Part shown: piece after piece, positions 52,296-61,455 of the stretch | Numbering within the stretch: position 1 is the stretch's first letter | Layout of the letters: each line of letters opens with the position of its first letter | From: Halomonas sp. ML-15 | Lineage (GTDB): Bacteria; Pseudomonadota; Gammaproteobacteria; Pseudomonadales; Halomonadaceae | Length of the DNA stretch: 64,000 nt | Assembly: GCF_014779595.1 (NCBI RefSeq) | Contig: NZ_JACXZT010000019.1 | Coordinates: 473,185-537,184, forward strand | Reading direction: 5' to 3' | The notes under the pieces: model-generated | Told to the model about the DNA's origin: nothing | What the model saw: only the letters and a program-made list of their open reading frames with translations | Database searches by the model: none | Program-made: the position numbers and the translations under genes

Positions 52296-52390
52296 GGTAG
52301 TTCCTGGCATGGAATGGGTCACACTGACACGACGCCGATGGCCAACTGGCTGAGGCGCAGGGCGTCGCGTCATGAGGCGCCGCGTTAGGG

Positions 52391-52666
52391 TTACTTGGCG
52401 ACGGCGTCCTTGAGCGCCTTGCCGGGCTTGAAGGCCACGGTCTTGCTAGCCGGAATGGTCAGCGGCTGACCGGTCTGGGGATTCTTGCCGGTACGTGCGG
52501 CACGCTCGCGCACGGTGAATGAACCGAAGCCGATCAGTGAGACGTCCTGACCCTTGGATACGCTGCCGGTGATCTCATCGAGAATGACGTTAAGCACCTG
52601 GCTGGCTTTGTCCTTGGATAGATCGGCACGCTCGGCAATCGCCGAGGCGAGTTCTGGTTTGCGCAT
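52391..52666 (-). CDS. hupB: DNA-binding protein HU (beta-type)
   Basis: A 91-residue histone-like protein: MRKPELASAIAERADLSKDK at the start, VLNVILDEITGSVSKGQDVSLIGFGSF in the core (the dimer and flank), and the beta-arm RTGKNPQTGQPLTIPASK that bends DNA (all conserved). Start ATG 52666 has AGGAGGG 6 bases upstream; a longer frame to 52693 is unlikely. An AT-rich promoter region (52710-52740) precedes it. Confidence 0.95.
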   Translation of the reverse strand: MRKPELASAIAERADLSKDKASQVLNVILDEITGSVSKGQDVSLIGFGSFTVRERAARTGKNPQTGQPLTIPASKTVAFKPGKALKDAVAK

Positions 52667-52778
52667 ATAGCCCTCCTTGTTTGGCATTGGCATGGCGGCA
52701 CAGCCGCCGTGTTATTATTTATTACTAAAAATTTACGTATTGGTTACGCGGTAATGACCGCAGGCTCGCAACGCAACG

Positions 52779-53942
52779 TCAATAGACTAGCAACGGCGGT
52801 GCCGCCCGCGCCAGTTCGACTTTCCGCCTGACGCAGGCGCCTGTCAACGCAAAACCGATCAAACGTCCGTCCTCGGCTTCGGCCAGGGCCGCCAGATCCG
52901 CCCCCTCCCCCTCGATCCGCCAGCGCGCCACTGGCCGCGTCGGCGGCAGTGCCACACAGGGCAGCAGCGGCGTCTTGACCAGGACCGGCCAGGCGCCGTA
53001 GCTGACCTGGGTGGGGGTGCCGGCGAGGGTCGCCGCCAGCGCCTTGGCGCTGGCCTGCAGCGGCTGGACGTACATCGCATTGACTCCCGCCACGCAGGCC
53101 ACATCACCTAGCGCATAGATTCCCGGCTGCGAGGTGCATAGGGTGCGATCCACCATGATGCCCGCCCCGCTGACCGCCAGTCCAGCCTCGGCGGCGAGCG
53201 CCGTGCGCGGTACCAGCCCGGTGGCCACCAGCACCAGATCGGCCTCCAGCGTCTGGCCGTCGTCCAGCCGCACTGCGACCTGGCTGCCCTGCGAATCCAG
53301 TACCCTAAGCTGACGCCCGAGGTGCAGCTCGATGCCAGAAGCAGTAAACGCTTCACCCAACACCCGGCCCAGCGGCTCGGGAAGCAGCCGCGGCAGCGGC
53401 GTGGCTTCCGGGGCCACCAGGCTTACCCCATGCCCGCCTGCGGAGAGGTCGTTGGCGAACTCACAGCCCACCAGACCGGCGCCAATGATCGCCACCCGCG
53501 CCGGGCGCCCCAGCGACTCGAGCGCGGCGTGAAAGGCGCGGTAGTCGTCGAGGTCGTTGATGGTGAACACGCGTGACGCGACAACCTCGGGTATCGCAAA
53601 GGGCACCCGCGGTGCAGCGCCGGTGGCGATCACCAGCTCGCCGTAGGGCAGAGTTTCCGAGCCGATCGAGAGCGTCCGTGCGGACGGATCGATGGCCGTG
53701 ACCCGGGTATGCGGGCGCATCACCACGCCGAGCTGGTCGGCAACGTCCAGCGCCGAGCGGGCCGCCAGCCGTTCCGGCGGCAGGCGCTTGGCGAAGCCGG
53801 TAGATAGCAGTGGCTTGGAATAGTCGTCGCCGCTGTCGGCGCTGATCAGGGTAATCGGTCGCTGGGCATCTCGGGTGCGCAGTTGGCGAACCAGGCCCAG
53901 TGCGGCCATGCCGCTGCCGATAAGGGTCAAGGGGGCGTCCAT
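52779..53942 (-). CDS. rubB: Rubredoxin-NAD+ reductase-like FAD enzyme
   Basis: A 387-residue FAD/NAD-dependent reductase that passes electrons from NADH to rubredoxin. FAD loop LTLIGSGMAALGLVRQL near residue 6, ATGAAPRVPF near 105, NAD loop VAIIGAGLVGCEFANDLSAG near 148, and the FAD-tail ALGDVACVAG near 283. C-terminal capping domain. Start ATG 53942 with AGGAG; the frame is open to 54089. It is divergent from ubiC by 87 bases; the rubredoxin gene usually found nearby is absent, so the natural partner is elsewhere or different. Confidence 0.88.
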   Translation of the reverse strand: MDAPLTLIGSGMAALGLVRQLRTRDAQRPITLISADSGDDYSKPLLSTGFAKRLPPERLAARSALDVADQLGVVMRPHTRVTAIDPSARTLSIGSETLPYGELVIATGAAPRVPFAIPEVVASRVFTINDLDDYRAFHAALESLGRPARVAIIGAGLVGCEFANDLSAGGHGVSLVAPEATPLPRLLPEPLGRVLGEAFTASGIELHLGRQLRVLDSQGSQVAVRLDDGQTLEADLVLVATGLVPRTALAAEAGLAVSGAGIMVDRTLCTSQPGIYALGDVACVAGVNAMYVQPLQASAKALAATLAGTPTQVSYGAWPVLVKTPLLPCVALPPTRPVARWRIEGEGADLAALAEAEDGRLIGFALTGACVRRKVELARAAPPLLVY

Positions 53943-54029
53943 GAAACTCCTGGGAATCGAGGTCTGACAACCGGGATCATTGGACGTCCATGGTACACTA
54001 CGGCCCCGTTTTTGACCCGGAGCCCACTG

Positions 54030-54587
54030 GTGCCCGATCGCGCGATCGCCCACTTTCCAGACTGCCGTTGGCGGCCCGCCGCGGCCCATCGCCCGGCCAT
54101 GAGCGCCGCCTGGTGGCAGTGGGTCGCGTCCTGCGACTCGCTAACCGCACGCCTGGTCGCCGCCGCCGATGGGCGCGCCTTTCGCGTCAAGCTGCTCGAC
54201 CAGCGCCTCGGCCAACCGCGCCTGGATGAAGCCCTGGCGCTGGGGCTGCCGCAGCGCCAGGTCGCCTGGCTGCGCCAGGTGGCCCTCTGCGTCGATGAGC
54301 GGCCCTGGGTGGTGGCGCGTTCGGTGGCGCCGCTGGCTCAGCTGCGCGGCCAGCGTCTCGAGCGGCTCGGCGAGCGCTCGCTGGGCAGCTGGCTGTTTCG
54401 CCAGCCCGGCCTAAAGCGCAGCCCCATCGATGTCAGCGCCGATGCGGCGCCCTTCACCACTGGCGATCTGCCCTGCCACGGGCCCTGGGGGCGCCGTTCG
54501 GTGTTTCGCCACGGCGACTTCGCGGTGCTGGTGCAGGAGTTCTTTCTCGATACCATGGCGGATGAATTGGCGCTGCCGCCGCGCTAG
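54030..54587 (+). CDS. ubiC: Chorismate lyase
   Basis: A 185-residue enzyme releasing 4-hydroxybenzoate from chorismate, the first step of ubiquinone synthesis. Conserved parts: LRQVALCVDERPWVVARSVAP near residue 85, LGSWLFRQPGLKRSPIDV near 117, GRRSVFRHGDFAVLVQEFFLD near 155 with active-site Arg and Glu. The GTG at 54030 is the likely start because CGGAG lies 9 bases ahead; other frames to the left overlap rubB. It is followed 30 bases later by ubiA, as in E. coli. Confidence 0.9.
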   Translation: MPDRAIAHFPDCRWRPAAAHRPAMSAAWWQWVASCDSLTARLVAAADGRAFRVKLLDQRLGQPRLDEALALGLPQRQVAWLRQVALCVDERPWVVARSVAPLAQLRGQRLERLGERSLGSWLFRQPGLKRSPIDVSADAAPFTTGDLPCHGPWGRRSVFRHGDFAVLVQEFFLDTMADELALPPR

Positions 54588-54617
54588 GATAAGGCGCGTC
54601 GCTGCTGGAGATGACTG

Positions 54618-55502
54618 ATGGACCAACCCCCTCGCCCTCGCGGCCTGAAACGCCTGCCCGACTTCTTGCGCCTGATGCGCCTCGACCGGCCGATCGGTAC
54701 CTGGCTACTGATGTGGCCCACGCTGTGGGCGCTGTGGCTGGCCGCCGACGGCCTGCCGAGCCGCGATATCCTGCTGATCTTCGTCGCCGGGGTCTACGCC
54801 ATGCGCGCCGCCGGCTGCGTGATCAACGACTACGCCGACCGCCACGTCGACGGCCACGTCAAGCGTACCCAGGACCGCCCGCTGGCCACCGGGCGCATCA
54901 GCGAGCAGGAGGCCAAGGGACTGTTTGCCGGCCTGGTCGCGGTAGCCTTCCTGCTGGTGCTGTTTACCAATCTGTTCACCATTCTGCTATCGATCGGCGG
55001 GGTGATACTGGCCTTTATCTACCCCTTCATGAAGCGCTATACCCACTTCCCCCAGGTATTCCTGGGCGCGGCGTTCTCCTGGGCGATTCCCATGGCCTTC
55101 GGCGCCGTGCTCGGCCATGTGCCCACGGAGGCGTGGCTGCTGTTCGCCGCCAACCTGGCCTGGACGGTGGCCTACGACACCCAGTACGCCATGGTCGACC
55201 GCGACGACGATCTCAAGGTCGGCATCAAGTCCACCGCGGTGCTGTTCGGCCGCGCCGACAAGCTGATCATCGCCCTACTGCAGCTGGTGACCCTGGGCCT
55301 GCTCGGCTGGATCGGGCTGCGCCTGGCGCTGGGCGGCTTCTACTGGCTGGGGCTGGCCGCCATGGCGGCAATCTTCGTCTATCAGCAGGGCTTGATCCAC
55401 GACCGCTCCCGGGAGCGCTGCTTCCAGGCCTTCCTCAACAACCACTGGGCGGGGCTGGTGCTATTCGCCGGGCTGGCGCTAACGCTTTGGCCTGAGGGGT
55501 AG
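54618..55502 (+). CDS. ubiA: 4-hydroxybenzoate polyprenyltransferase
   Basis: A 294-residue, about nine-segment membrane prenyltransferase joining the polyprenyl chain to 4-hydroxybenzoate. Two aspartate-rich Mg2+ motifs are present: [20 protein letters not shown] near residue 73-92 and [17 protein letters not shown] near 193. Standard length. It is co-directional with ubiC and precedes the Pho promoter of phoB. Confidence 0.95.
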   Translation: MDQPPRPRGLKRLPDFLRLMRLDRPIGTWLLMWPTLWALWLAADGLPSRDILLIFVAGVYAMRAAGCVINDYADRHVDGHVKRTQDRPLATGRISEQEAKGLFAGLVAVAFLLVLFTNLFTILLSIGGVILAFIYPFMKRYTHFPQVFLGAAFSWAIPMAFGAVLGHVPTEAWLLFAANLAWTVAYDTQYAMVDRDDDLKVGIKSTAVLFGRADKLIIALLQLVTLGLLGWIGLRLALGGFYWLGLAAMAAIFVYQQGLIHDRSRERCFQAFLNNHWAGLVLFAGLALTLWPEG

Positions 55503-55504
55503 GG

Positions 55505-55538
55505 TTGTCATGAGAATGTCATCTTTGCGCGTTGTAAT
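55505..55538 (+). promoter_or_regulatory. Pho box and phoB promoter
   Basis: TTGTCATGAGAATGTCAT (55505-55522) matches the Pho box (CTGTCAT-N4-CTGTCAT), and 10 bases further TGTAAT (55533-55538) is a good -10, the geometry of PhoB-activated promoters. A further half-site CTGTCAT follows at 55546-55552. phoB therefore activates its own operon under phosphate limitation. Confidence 0.85.
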
Positions 55539-55571
55539 CGCCATACTGTCATGACCCCATGAGGCTACCGG

Positions 55572-56261
55572 ATGTCCGCCAAGACCGTTCTGATCGTCGA
55601 TGACGAAGCCCCCATCCGCGAGATGATCGCCGTGGCCCTCGAGATGGCCGACTACCAGGTGCTCGAGGCCGACAATGCCCAGGATGCCCACGCCATCATC
55701 GTCGACCGCCAGCCCGATCTACTGCTGCTCGACTGGATGATGCCCGGCACCAGCGGCATAGAGCTGGCCCGGCGCCTCAAGCGCGACGAGACCACCAGCG
55801 AGCTGCCGATCATCCTGCTCACCGCCAAGAGCGAGGAGGACAACAAGATCCAGGGGCTCGAGGCCGGCGCCGACGACTACATCACAAAACCCTTTTCACC
55901 GCGGGAGCTGGTGGCACGCCTCAAGGCCGTGCTGCGGCGTACCACGCCCAAGGGCGTCGAGGATGCAGTAGAGGTCGAAGGACTGATACTCGACCCCGCC
56001 AGCCACCGCGTCAGCGCCCACGGCAGTGCGGTGGAGATCGGCCCCACCGAATATCGCCTGCTGCAGTTCTTCATGACCCACCAGGAACGCGCCTATACTC
56101 GTAGTCAGCTGCTCGACCAGGTGTGGGGTGGCAATGTCTATGTCGAGGAGCGAACCGTGGACGTGCATATCCGCCGCCTGCGCAAGGCGCTGGGCGAACC
56201 TCATCAACATCTGATCCAGACCGTGCGCGGTACCGGTTATCGGTTCTCCGCCAAGGTCTGA
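55572..56261 (+). CDS. phoB: Phosphate-regulon response regulator PhoB
   Basis: A 229-residue OmpR-type regulator. Receiver domain: acidic pocket D10/D11, phospho-acceptor D54 in LLLLDWMMPGTSG, TAKSEED near 84, KPF near 105. Winged helix with YRLLQFFMTHQERAYTRSQL near 162 and RTVDVHIRRLRKAL near 195, C-terminal GTGYRFS. It turns on phosphate scavenging genes. The upstream Pho box gives autoactivation. phoR follows after one base. Confidence 0.96.
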   Translation: MSAKTVLIVDDEAPIREMIAVALEMADYQVLEADNAQDAHAIIVDRQPDLLLLDWMMPGTSGIELARRLKRDETTSELPIILLTAKSEEDNKIQGLEAGADDYITKPFSPRELVARLKAVLRRTTPKGVEDAVEVEGLILDPASHRVSAHGSAVEIGPTEYRLLQFFMTHQERAYTRSQLLDQVWGGNVYVEERTVDVHIRRLRKALGEPHQHLIQTVRGTGYRFSAKV

Positions 56262-56262
56262 C

Positions 56263-57579
56263 GTGCGCCTCTGGAGCCGCGAGCTGTGGCGCCTGGCGCT
56301 GATCGTCGCTGCCGCCTCACTGGCCGGCTGGCTGCTCGATGCGGTGGCACTCGGCCTCGCCGCCGGCCTGGCCATCGTGTTGCTGATGCAGCTGCGTCAG
56401 CTGTATGTGCTGCACCGCTGGCTGACCCGCCACTCCCAGGCCGAACCGCCTACCGCCCGCGGCCTGTGGGGCGAGCTGTTCGACCGCCTCTACAAGTACC
56501 AGAAGACCCAGCGCATTACCCAGCAGCGCCTGCGCGACACCCTTCAGCGCATTCAGGATTCGTCGGAAGCGATGAGCGACAGCGTGGTGATGCTCGACCG
56601 GCGCGGCGACCTGGAGTGGTGGAACAGCGCCGCCGGCCGCATGCTGGGGCTGCAGACGGCCCACGACCGCGGCCAGCACATCACCAACCTGCTGCGCGAC
56701 CCGCGCTTTATCGACTACTTCAACGCCCGCCACTACCGTGAGCCACTGACCCTGCCCTCGCCCATCGACGAGCGCCAGATGCTGCAGTTCCAGATCACCC
56801 TCTACGGCGACGACGAGCGGCTGCTGATGGCCCGTGACATCACCCGCCTGCATCGCCTCGAGCAGATGCGCCGCGACTTCGTGGCCAATGTCTCCCACGA
56901 GCTGCGTACCCCGCTGACGGTGCTGGCCGGCTACCTCGAGACCTATGCCGACGTCGCCGATCAGTTGCCGCCACGCCTCGGCCGCGGCCTCGGCCAGATG
57001 CAGGCCCAGACCTCGCGCATGCAGAGCCTGGTCAACGACCTGCTGCTGCTGTCGCGGCTGGAGATCGACCGCCGCGGTGACGACGAAGTGCCGCTGGCGG
57101 TCGACAGCCTGCTCGAGACGATTCGTCGCGACGCCGAATCGCTCTCCGCCGGACGCCACCAGCTGCGCGTCGAGTGCGACGACCCGCGCCGCCTGGTGGG
57201 CAGCGAGCAGGAGCTGCGCAGCGCCATCTCCAACCTCGCCTTCAACGCCGTGCGTTACGCCGGTGACGGCTGCCACATCACGCTGCGCTGGCGCAGCTAC
57301 CATGACGCCGCCTGTCTCGAGGTGGAGGACAACGGCGAGGGCATCGACCCGGTGCATATCCCGCGCCTCACCGAGCGTTTCTATCGCGTCGACAAGGGCC
57401 GCAGCACCGCCACCGGCGGCACTGGCCTGGGCCTGGCGATCGTCAAGCACGTGCTGCTACGCCACGACGCCCGGCTCGAGATCGTCTCCCACCCTGGCCG
57501 CGGCGCACTATTTCGCTGCGTCTTTCCCACTTCGCGCCTTGCTCAACCCAGTGCCGTGGCGGCGCCACCCCAGGCCTGA
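56263..57579 (+). CDS. phoR: Phosphate-regulon sensor kinase PhoR
   Basis: A 438-residue histidine kinase. Two membrane helices at about 10-45, a charged linker, PAS domain (about 95-190), HisKA with H212 in FVANVSHELRTPLT, and HATPase with NLAFNAVRY near 325, DNGEGIDP near 358 and GGTGLGLAIVKH near 386. Typical PhoR with no periplasmic sensor domain, since it senses through the Pst/PhoU complex. The start is a GTG at 56263, directly behind the phoB stop. Confidence 0.95.
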   Translation: MRLWSRELWRLALIVAAASLAGWLLDAVALGLAAGLAIVLLMQLRQLYVLHRWLTRHSQAEPPTARGLWGELFDRLYKYQKTQRITQQRLRDTLQRIQDSSEAMSDSVVMLDRRGDLEWWNSAAGRMLGLQTAHDRGQHITNLLRDPRFIDYFNARHYREPLTLPSPIDERQMLQFQITLYGDDERLLMARDITRLHRLEQMRRDFVANVSHELRTPLTVLAGYLETYADVADQLPPRLGRGLGQMQAQTSRMQSLVNDLLLLSRLEIDRRGDDEVPLAVDSLLETIRRDAESLSAGRHQLRVECDDPRRLVGSEQELRSAISNLAFNAVRYAGDGCHITLRWRSYHDAACLEVEDNGEGIDPVHIPRLTERFYRVDKGRSTATGGTGLGLAIVKHVLLRHDARLEIVSHPGRGALFRCVFPTSRLAQPSAVAAPPQA

Positions 57580-57666
57580 GCGCTAGCCAAGCAGACGGTT
57601 TCAAACGCAACAGTCGAAACAGCGCTGAAAGTCGGCACCAAGCTCCCCTGGCATTCTCAGCTACCT

Positions 57667-57684
57667 TGTGAGAGAAATCTCACA
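57667..57684 (+). promoter_or_regulatory. Stem-loop upstream of dppA
   Basis: TGTGAGA-GAAA-TCTCACA, a perfect 7-bp stem closed by a GAAA tetraloop, 48 bases before the dppA start. It may be an operator or a leader RNA element of the dpp operon. Confidence 0.4.
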
Positions 57685-57731
57685 CGGGCAGTCGCCCATC
57701 AAACGCTTGAATGAACCGAGGACAAAACAAC

Positions 57732-59315
57732 ATGACGTTCAACAAGACCTTACTGGCCACCGCCGTGATCGGCGCCATGCTGGCCTCCACCGCTCATGCC
57801 GAGACGCTGCGCTGGACCCGCTCCGCCGACAGTTTGACCATGGACCCCCACTCCCAGAACGAGGGGCCGACCCACTCGGTCAACCACCAGATCTTCGACA
57901 CCCTGCTCTATCAGGATATGGACGTGGAGTACCAGCCGGGCCTGGCCACCGACTGGTACGTCCACGAGGATGATCCCAGCGTATGGGTGTTCGAGATCCG
58001 CGAGGGGGTCACCTTCCACGAAGGCCAGGCGCTGACCGCCGATGACGTGGTCTTCTCGCTCAACCGTGCGCGCCACGAAAACGCCGATATGCGCGGCCTG
58101 CTGACCTCGATCGTCGAGGTGCGTGCCGCCGACGACTTCACCGTGGAAGTGGTCACCGACGGCCCCAACCCGCTGCTGCCCAACAACCTCACCAACCTGT
58201 TCATCATGAGCCGCGCCTGGGCCGAGGAGCACGGCGTCGAGGAGCCCCAGGACTACGCCGCCGGCGAAGAGACCTACGCCGTGCGCAACGCCAACGGCAC
58301 CGGCCCGTTCCGCGTCGTGAGCCGCGAGCCGGACGTACGCACGGTGTTCGAGCGCAACGATGATTTCTGGGGCATCGACCACTACCCGATGGAGATCTCC
58401 GAGCTGATCTTCACCCCCATCGAGTCCGCCTCGACCCGCGTCGCCGCGCTGCTCTCCGGCGAGGTCGACTTCCTTCAGGAGACCCCGGTACAGGATATCG
58501 AACGCCTCTCCCAGGCCGACGGCATCAAGAACGAGCAGGGCGCCGAGAACCGCACCATCTTCCTCGGCATGCGCATGGATCTCGAGGTGCTCGACAGCGC
58601 CGACGTCGACAGCAACCCCTTCGCCGACCGCCGCGTGCGCGAGGCGATCAACCTGGCGGTGGACGCCACCACCATTCAGAGTGCGGTGATGCGTGGTAAT
58701 TCTGAGCCGGCCGGCATGATTGCGCCGCCGTTCGTCACCGGCTACAGCGAGGAGATGGACGAGGTGCTCCCCGCCGATACCGAACGCGCTCAGGCCCTGA
58801 TGGAGGAAGCGGGGTATGGGGACGGTTTCCGCGTGACGCTCAACTGCTCCAATGACCGCTACGTCAACGATGAGCAGATTTGCCAAGCAGTGGTCAGCAT
58901 GCTGGCGCGAATCGGTATCACCGTCGACCTGGTGGCCCAGACCCGCTCGCTGCACTTCGCCGAGATGGCGCGTGAAGAGTACGACTTCTATCTGCTCGGC
59001 TGGGGCGTACCGACCATGGACTCGGAGTACATCTTCAACTACCTCTACCACACCAAGGAGGAGGATCGCGGCAGCTGGAACTTCACCGGCTACTCGGATG
59101 AGCGGGTCGACGAGCTGACCGTGGCCATGGGCCAGGAGGTCGACGAGGAGGCGCGCAACGAGATGATCAGCGAAGCGTGGCAGATCGTCCATGACGAGAT
59201 CGTCTATATCCCGATCCACCACCAGATGCTGACCTGGTCGATGCGTGACGATATCGACTTCCAGGTCCAAAGTGAAAACGATCCGCACTTCAAGTATCTG
59301 AAATTCAATAACTAA
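57732..59315 (+). CDS. dppA: Oligo/dipeptide ABC transporter, periplasmic binding protein
   Basis: A 527-residue SBP_bac_5-type protein: signal peptide (about 1-23, ends AHA), then the two-lobed binding fold. Family landmarks: FEIREGVTFHEGQALTADDVVFSLNR near residue 85 and GTGPFRVV near 188, RVREAINLAVD near 300. Start ATG 57732 is preferred with GAGGA 10 bases upstream; Met 57711 is the alternative. It is the first gene of a dppABCDF operon; a repeat element and stem-loop sit before dppB. The substrate could be peptides, nickel or opines. Confidence 0.9.
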   Translation: MTFNKTLLATAVIGAMLASTAHAETLRWTRSADSLTMDPHSQNEGPTHSVNHQIFDTLLYQDMDVEYQPGLATDWYVHEDDPSVWVFEIREGVTFHEGQALTADDVVFSLNRARHENADMRGLLTSIVEVRAADDFTVEVVTDGPNPLLPNNLTNLFIMSRAWAEEHGVEEPQDYAAGEETYAVRNANGTGPFRVVSREPDVRTVFERNDDFWGIDHYPMEISELIFTPIESASTRVAALLSGEVDFLQETPVQDIERLSQADGIKNEQGAENRTIFLGMRMDLEVLDSADVDSNPFADRRVREAINLAVDATTIQSAVMRGNSEPAGMIAPPFVTGYSEEMDEVLPADTERAQALMEEAGYGDGFRVTLNCSNDRYVNDEQICQAVVSMLARIGITVDLVAQTRSLHFAEMAREEYDFYLLGWGVPTMDSEYIFNYLYHTKEEDRGSWNFTGYSDERVDELTVAMGQEVDEEARNEMISEAWQIVHDEIVYIPIHHQMLTWSMRDDIDFQVQSENDPHFKYLKFNN

Positions 59316-59457
59316 GGAAGCGCTGAACAAATCGACGAGCGAGATGAAGCGCAAGGCGCACGGAGCACAGGAACCGGAGCCTATGGGGTATAGGTGAGGA
59401 TTCCGCGCACCGCGCAACACAGCGATTCGCTCGCGTAGGCATTTGTGCAGTGTTTCC
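59316..59457. repeat. MITE-like repeat with terminal inverted repeats
   Basis: A 142-bp unit starts immediately after the dppA stop with GGAAGCGCTGAACAAAT and ends with its imperfect complement ATTTGTGCAGTGTTTCC (14 of 17 pairs). A second tier of pairing (ACGAGCGA near the left, TCGCTCGCG near the right) lengthens the stem to about 30 bp. No coding capacity. I recall near-identical units in other Halomonas genomes but could not verify this. In the mRNA it would fold into a long hairpin between dppA and dppB. Confidence 0.65.
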
Positions 59458-59480
59458 CTGAACCGTGACCTGACCGGCTC

Positions 59481-59503
59481 TCCGCGGGTTACCTACCCGC
59501 GGA
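59481..59503 (+). promoter_or_regulatory. Intercistronic stem-loop before dppB
   Basis: TCCGCGGGT-TACCT-ACCCGCGGA, a perfect 9-bp stem, 22 bases before the dppB ATG and without a T-run. Probably an RNA-stabilising or attenuating hairpin that makes binding protein more abundant than permease. Confidence 0.55.
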
Positions 59504-59524
59504 GGGCTGCTTCGTGGAGATCCC

Positions 59525-60505
59525 ATGCTGGCATTCCTGATCCAGCGCGTACTGCAGGCCATCTTCGTGATGGTAGTGGTCGCGCTCATTGCGTTTTCGC
59601 TGTTCCACTACGTCGGCGACCCGGTCCTCAACATGGTCGGCCAGGAGGCCACCGAAGCCGATCGCGCCGCGCTGCGCGCACGCCTCGGGCTCGACCAACC
59701 GCTGCCGATCCAATTCTTCCAGTTTATCGCCAATGCCGCCCAGTTCGAGTTCGGCATCTCCTACCGCTCGGCGCGGCCGGTCACCGACATGATCGTCGAA
59801 CGCCTGCCCGCAACCCTGGAGCTGGCCATCATCTCGGCCATCTTCGCGGTGGTGATGGGCATCGTGCTGGGCATCTATACCGCCCTCAACCGCGGCAGCT
59901 GGCTGTCCAACTTCATCATGACCGCCTCGCTGATCGGCGTGTCGCTGCCGACCTTCCTGATCGGCGTGCTGCTGATCTATCTGTTCGCCGTGGAGCTCGG
60001 CTGGCTGCCCGCCTTCGGCCGCGGCCAGACGGTGCCTGTCGGCGACTGGTGGACCACCGGCCTGCTTACCACCAGCGGGCTACGCTCGCTGATCCTGCCG
60101 GCGATCACCCTGGGGCTGTTCCAGCTGACGCTGATCATGCGCCTGGTGCGCGCCGAGATGCTCGAGGTGCTGCGCGCCGACTACATCAAGTTCGCCCGCG
60201 CCAGGGGGCTATCGAAGCGCGTGGTTAACCTGCGCCACGCGCTGAAGAACACCCTGATTCCGGTGATCACCATCATTGGCCTGCAGCTGGGCACCATCAT
60301 CGCCTTCGCCATCATCACCGAGACGGTGTTCCAGTGGCCCGGGGTCGGGGCGCTGTTCATCACCGCGGTGCGCTTCGTGGATATTCCGGTGATGGCCGCC
60401 TACCTGATGATGATTGCGCTGGTGTTCGTGGTCATCAACCTGATCGTCGATCTGCTCTACTACGCGGTGGATCCGCGCCTGCGGGTCCAGGGAGGTGCCA
60501 AATGA
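59525..60505 (+). CDS. dppB: Peptide ABC transporter permease DppB-type
   Basis: A 326-residue inner-membrane permease with about six hydrophobic segments. The BPD_transp_1 EAA-loop is KFARARGLSKRVVNLRHALKN near residue 220 (split), which docks on the ATPase. ATG 59525 has GGAGAT just ahead. It pairs with DppC to form the channel. The N-terminus MLAFLIQRVLQAIFVMVVV is typical of DppB/OppB. Confidence 0.93.
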   Translation: MLAFLIQRVLQAIFVMVVVALIAFSLFHYVGDPVLNMVGQEATEADRAALRARLGLDQPLPIQFFQFIANAAQFEFGISYRSARPVTDMIVERLPATLELAIISAIFAVVMGIVLGIYTALNRGSWLSNFIMTASLIGVSLPTFLIGVLLIYLFAVELGWLPAFGRGQTVPVGDWWTTGLLTTSGLRSLILPAITLGLFQLTLIMRLVRAEMLEVLRADYIKFARARGLSKRVVNLRHALKNTLIPVITIIGLQLGTIIAFAIITETVFQWPGVGALFITAVRFVDIPVMAAYLMMIALVFVVINLIVDLLYYAVDPRLRVQGGAK

Positions 60506-61455
60506 GCGACTCGCAACGCGTCGTGACGCCGCTACCCAAGCCTAGCAAGCTGCGCGCTTTCCTCGACAGCGACATCGTCTACTCGTGGAAGCGCCAGCCG
60601 GTGGTGATACTGGCTACCCTGGTGACCCTGGTGATGTTCGCCGCGGCGCTGCTGGCGCCCTGGATCGCCCCCCAGAACCCCTTCGATCCGCGCCAGCTCG
60701 ACCTGATTGACGCCTTCACGCCACCACTGACCACCTCGGACTTTACCGGCAACTTCTACTTGCTGGGCAGCGATAGCCAGGGCCGCGACGTCTTCTCGGC
60801 GATCCTCTACGGCTCGCGCATCTCGCTGCTGGTGGGGTTCGCCGCGGTGCTGTTCGCGCTGGTGCTGGGCACCTCCCTGGGTCTGCTGGCAGGGTTTCGC
60901 GGCGGCTGGCGGGATGCCCTGATCATGCGTATCGCCGACGTCCAGCTGACCTTCCCGTCGATCCTCATGGCACTGCTGATCTTCGGCGTGGTGCGTGGCT
61001 TTCTGCCACGCTCGATGCACGCCGAGGTGGCGATCATCGTGCTGATCGTGGCCATCGGCCTCTCCGACTGGGTGCAGTACGCCCGCGCGGTGCGCGGCGC
61101 CACCCTGGTCGAGAAGGGCAAGGAGTATGTCCAGGCGGCGCGGGTGATCGGCCTGCCGGCGCGCAATATCCTGTTCCAGCATATTCTGCCCAACGTGATG
61201 CGCCCGGTGCTGGTGATCGGCACCATCGGTCTGGCCCTGGCGATCATCGCCGAAGCCACGCTGTCGTTCCTGGGGGTCGGCATGCCGGCCACCCAGCCGA
61301 GCCTGGGCACCCTGATCCGGGTCGGCCAGGACTACATGTTCTCCGGGGAATGGTGGATCCTACTGTTCCCGGGCCTGGCGCTGCTGATGCTGGCGCTTTC
61401 CGTCAATCTACTGGGAGACTGGCTGCGTGATGTCCTCAACCCCAAGCTTCGATAG
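60502..61455 (+). CDS. dppC: Peptide ABC transporter permease DppC-type
   Basis: A 317-residue permease. There is an N-terminal OppC_N region (VILATLVTLVMFAAALLAP, residues 34-52), then the GSDSQGRDVFSAILYGSRISL motif near residue 90 (split as GSDSQGRDVFS and ILYGSRIS), and the EAA-loop YVQAARVIGLPARNILFQHI near 208. Starts inside the dppB stop (ATGA) with GGAGG ahead. The C-terminus overlaps dppD by 26 bases. Confidence 0.93.
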   Translation: MSDSQRVVTPLPKPSKLRAFLDSDIVYSWKRQPVVILATLVTLVMFAAALLAPWIAPQNPFDPRQLDLIDAFTPPLTTSDFTGNFYLLGSDSQGRDVFSAILYGSRISLLVGFAAVLFALVLGTSLGLLAGFRGGWRDALIMRIADVQLTFPSILMALLIFGVVRGFLPRSMHAEVAIIVLIVAIGLSDWVQYARAVRGATLVEKGKEYVQAARVIGLPARNILFQHILPNVMRPVLVIGTIGLALAIIAEATLSFLGVGMPATQPSLGTLIRVGQDYMFSGEWWILLFPGLALLMLALSVNLLGDWLRDVLNPKLR

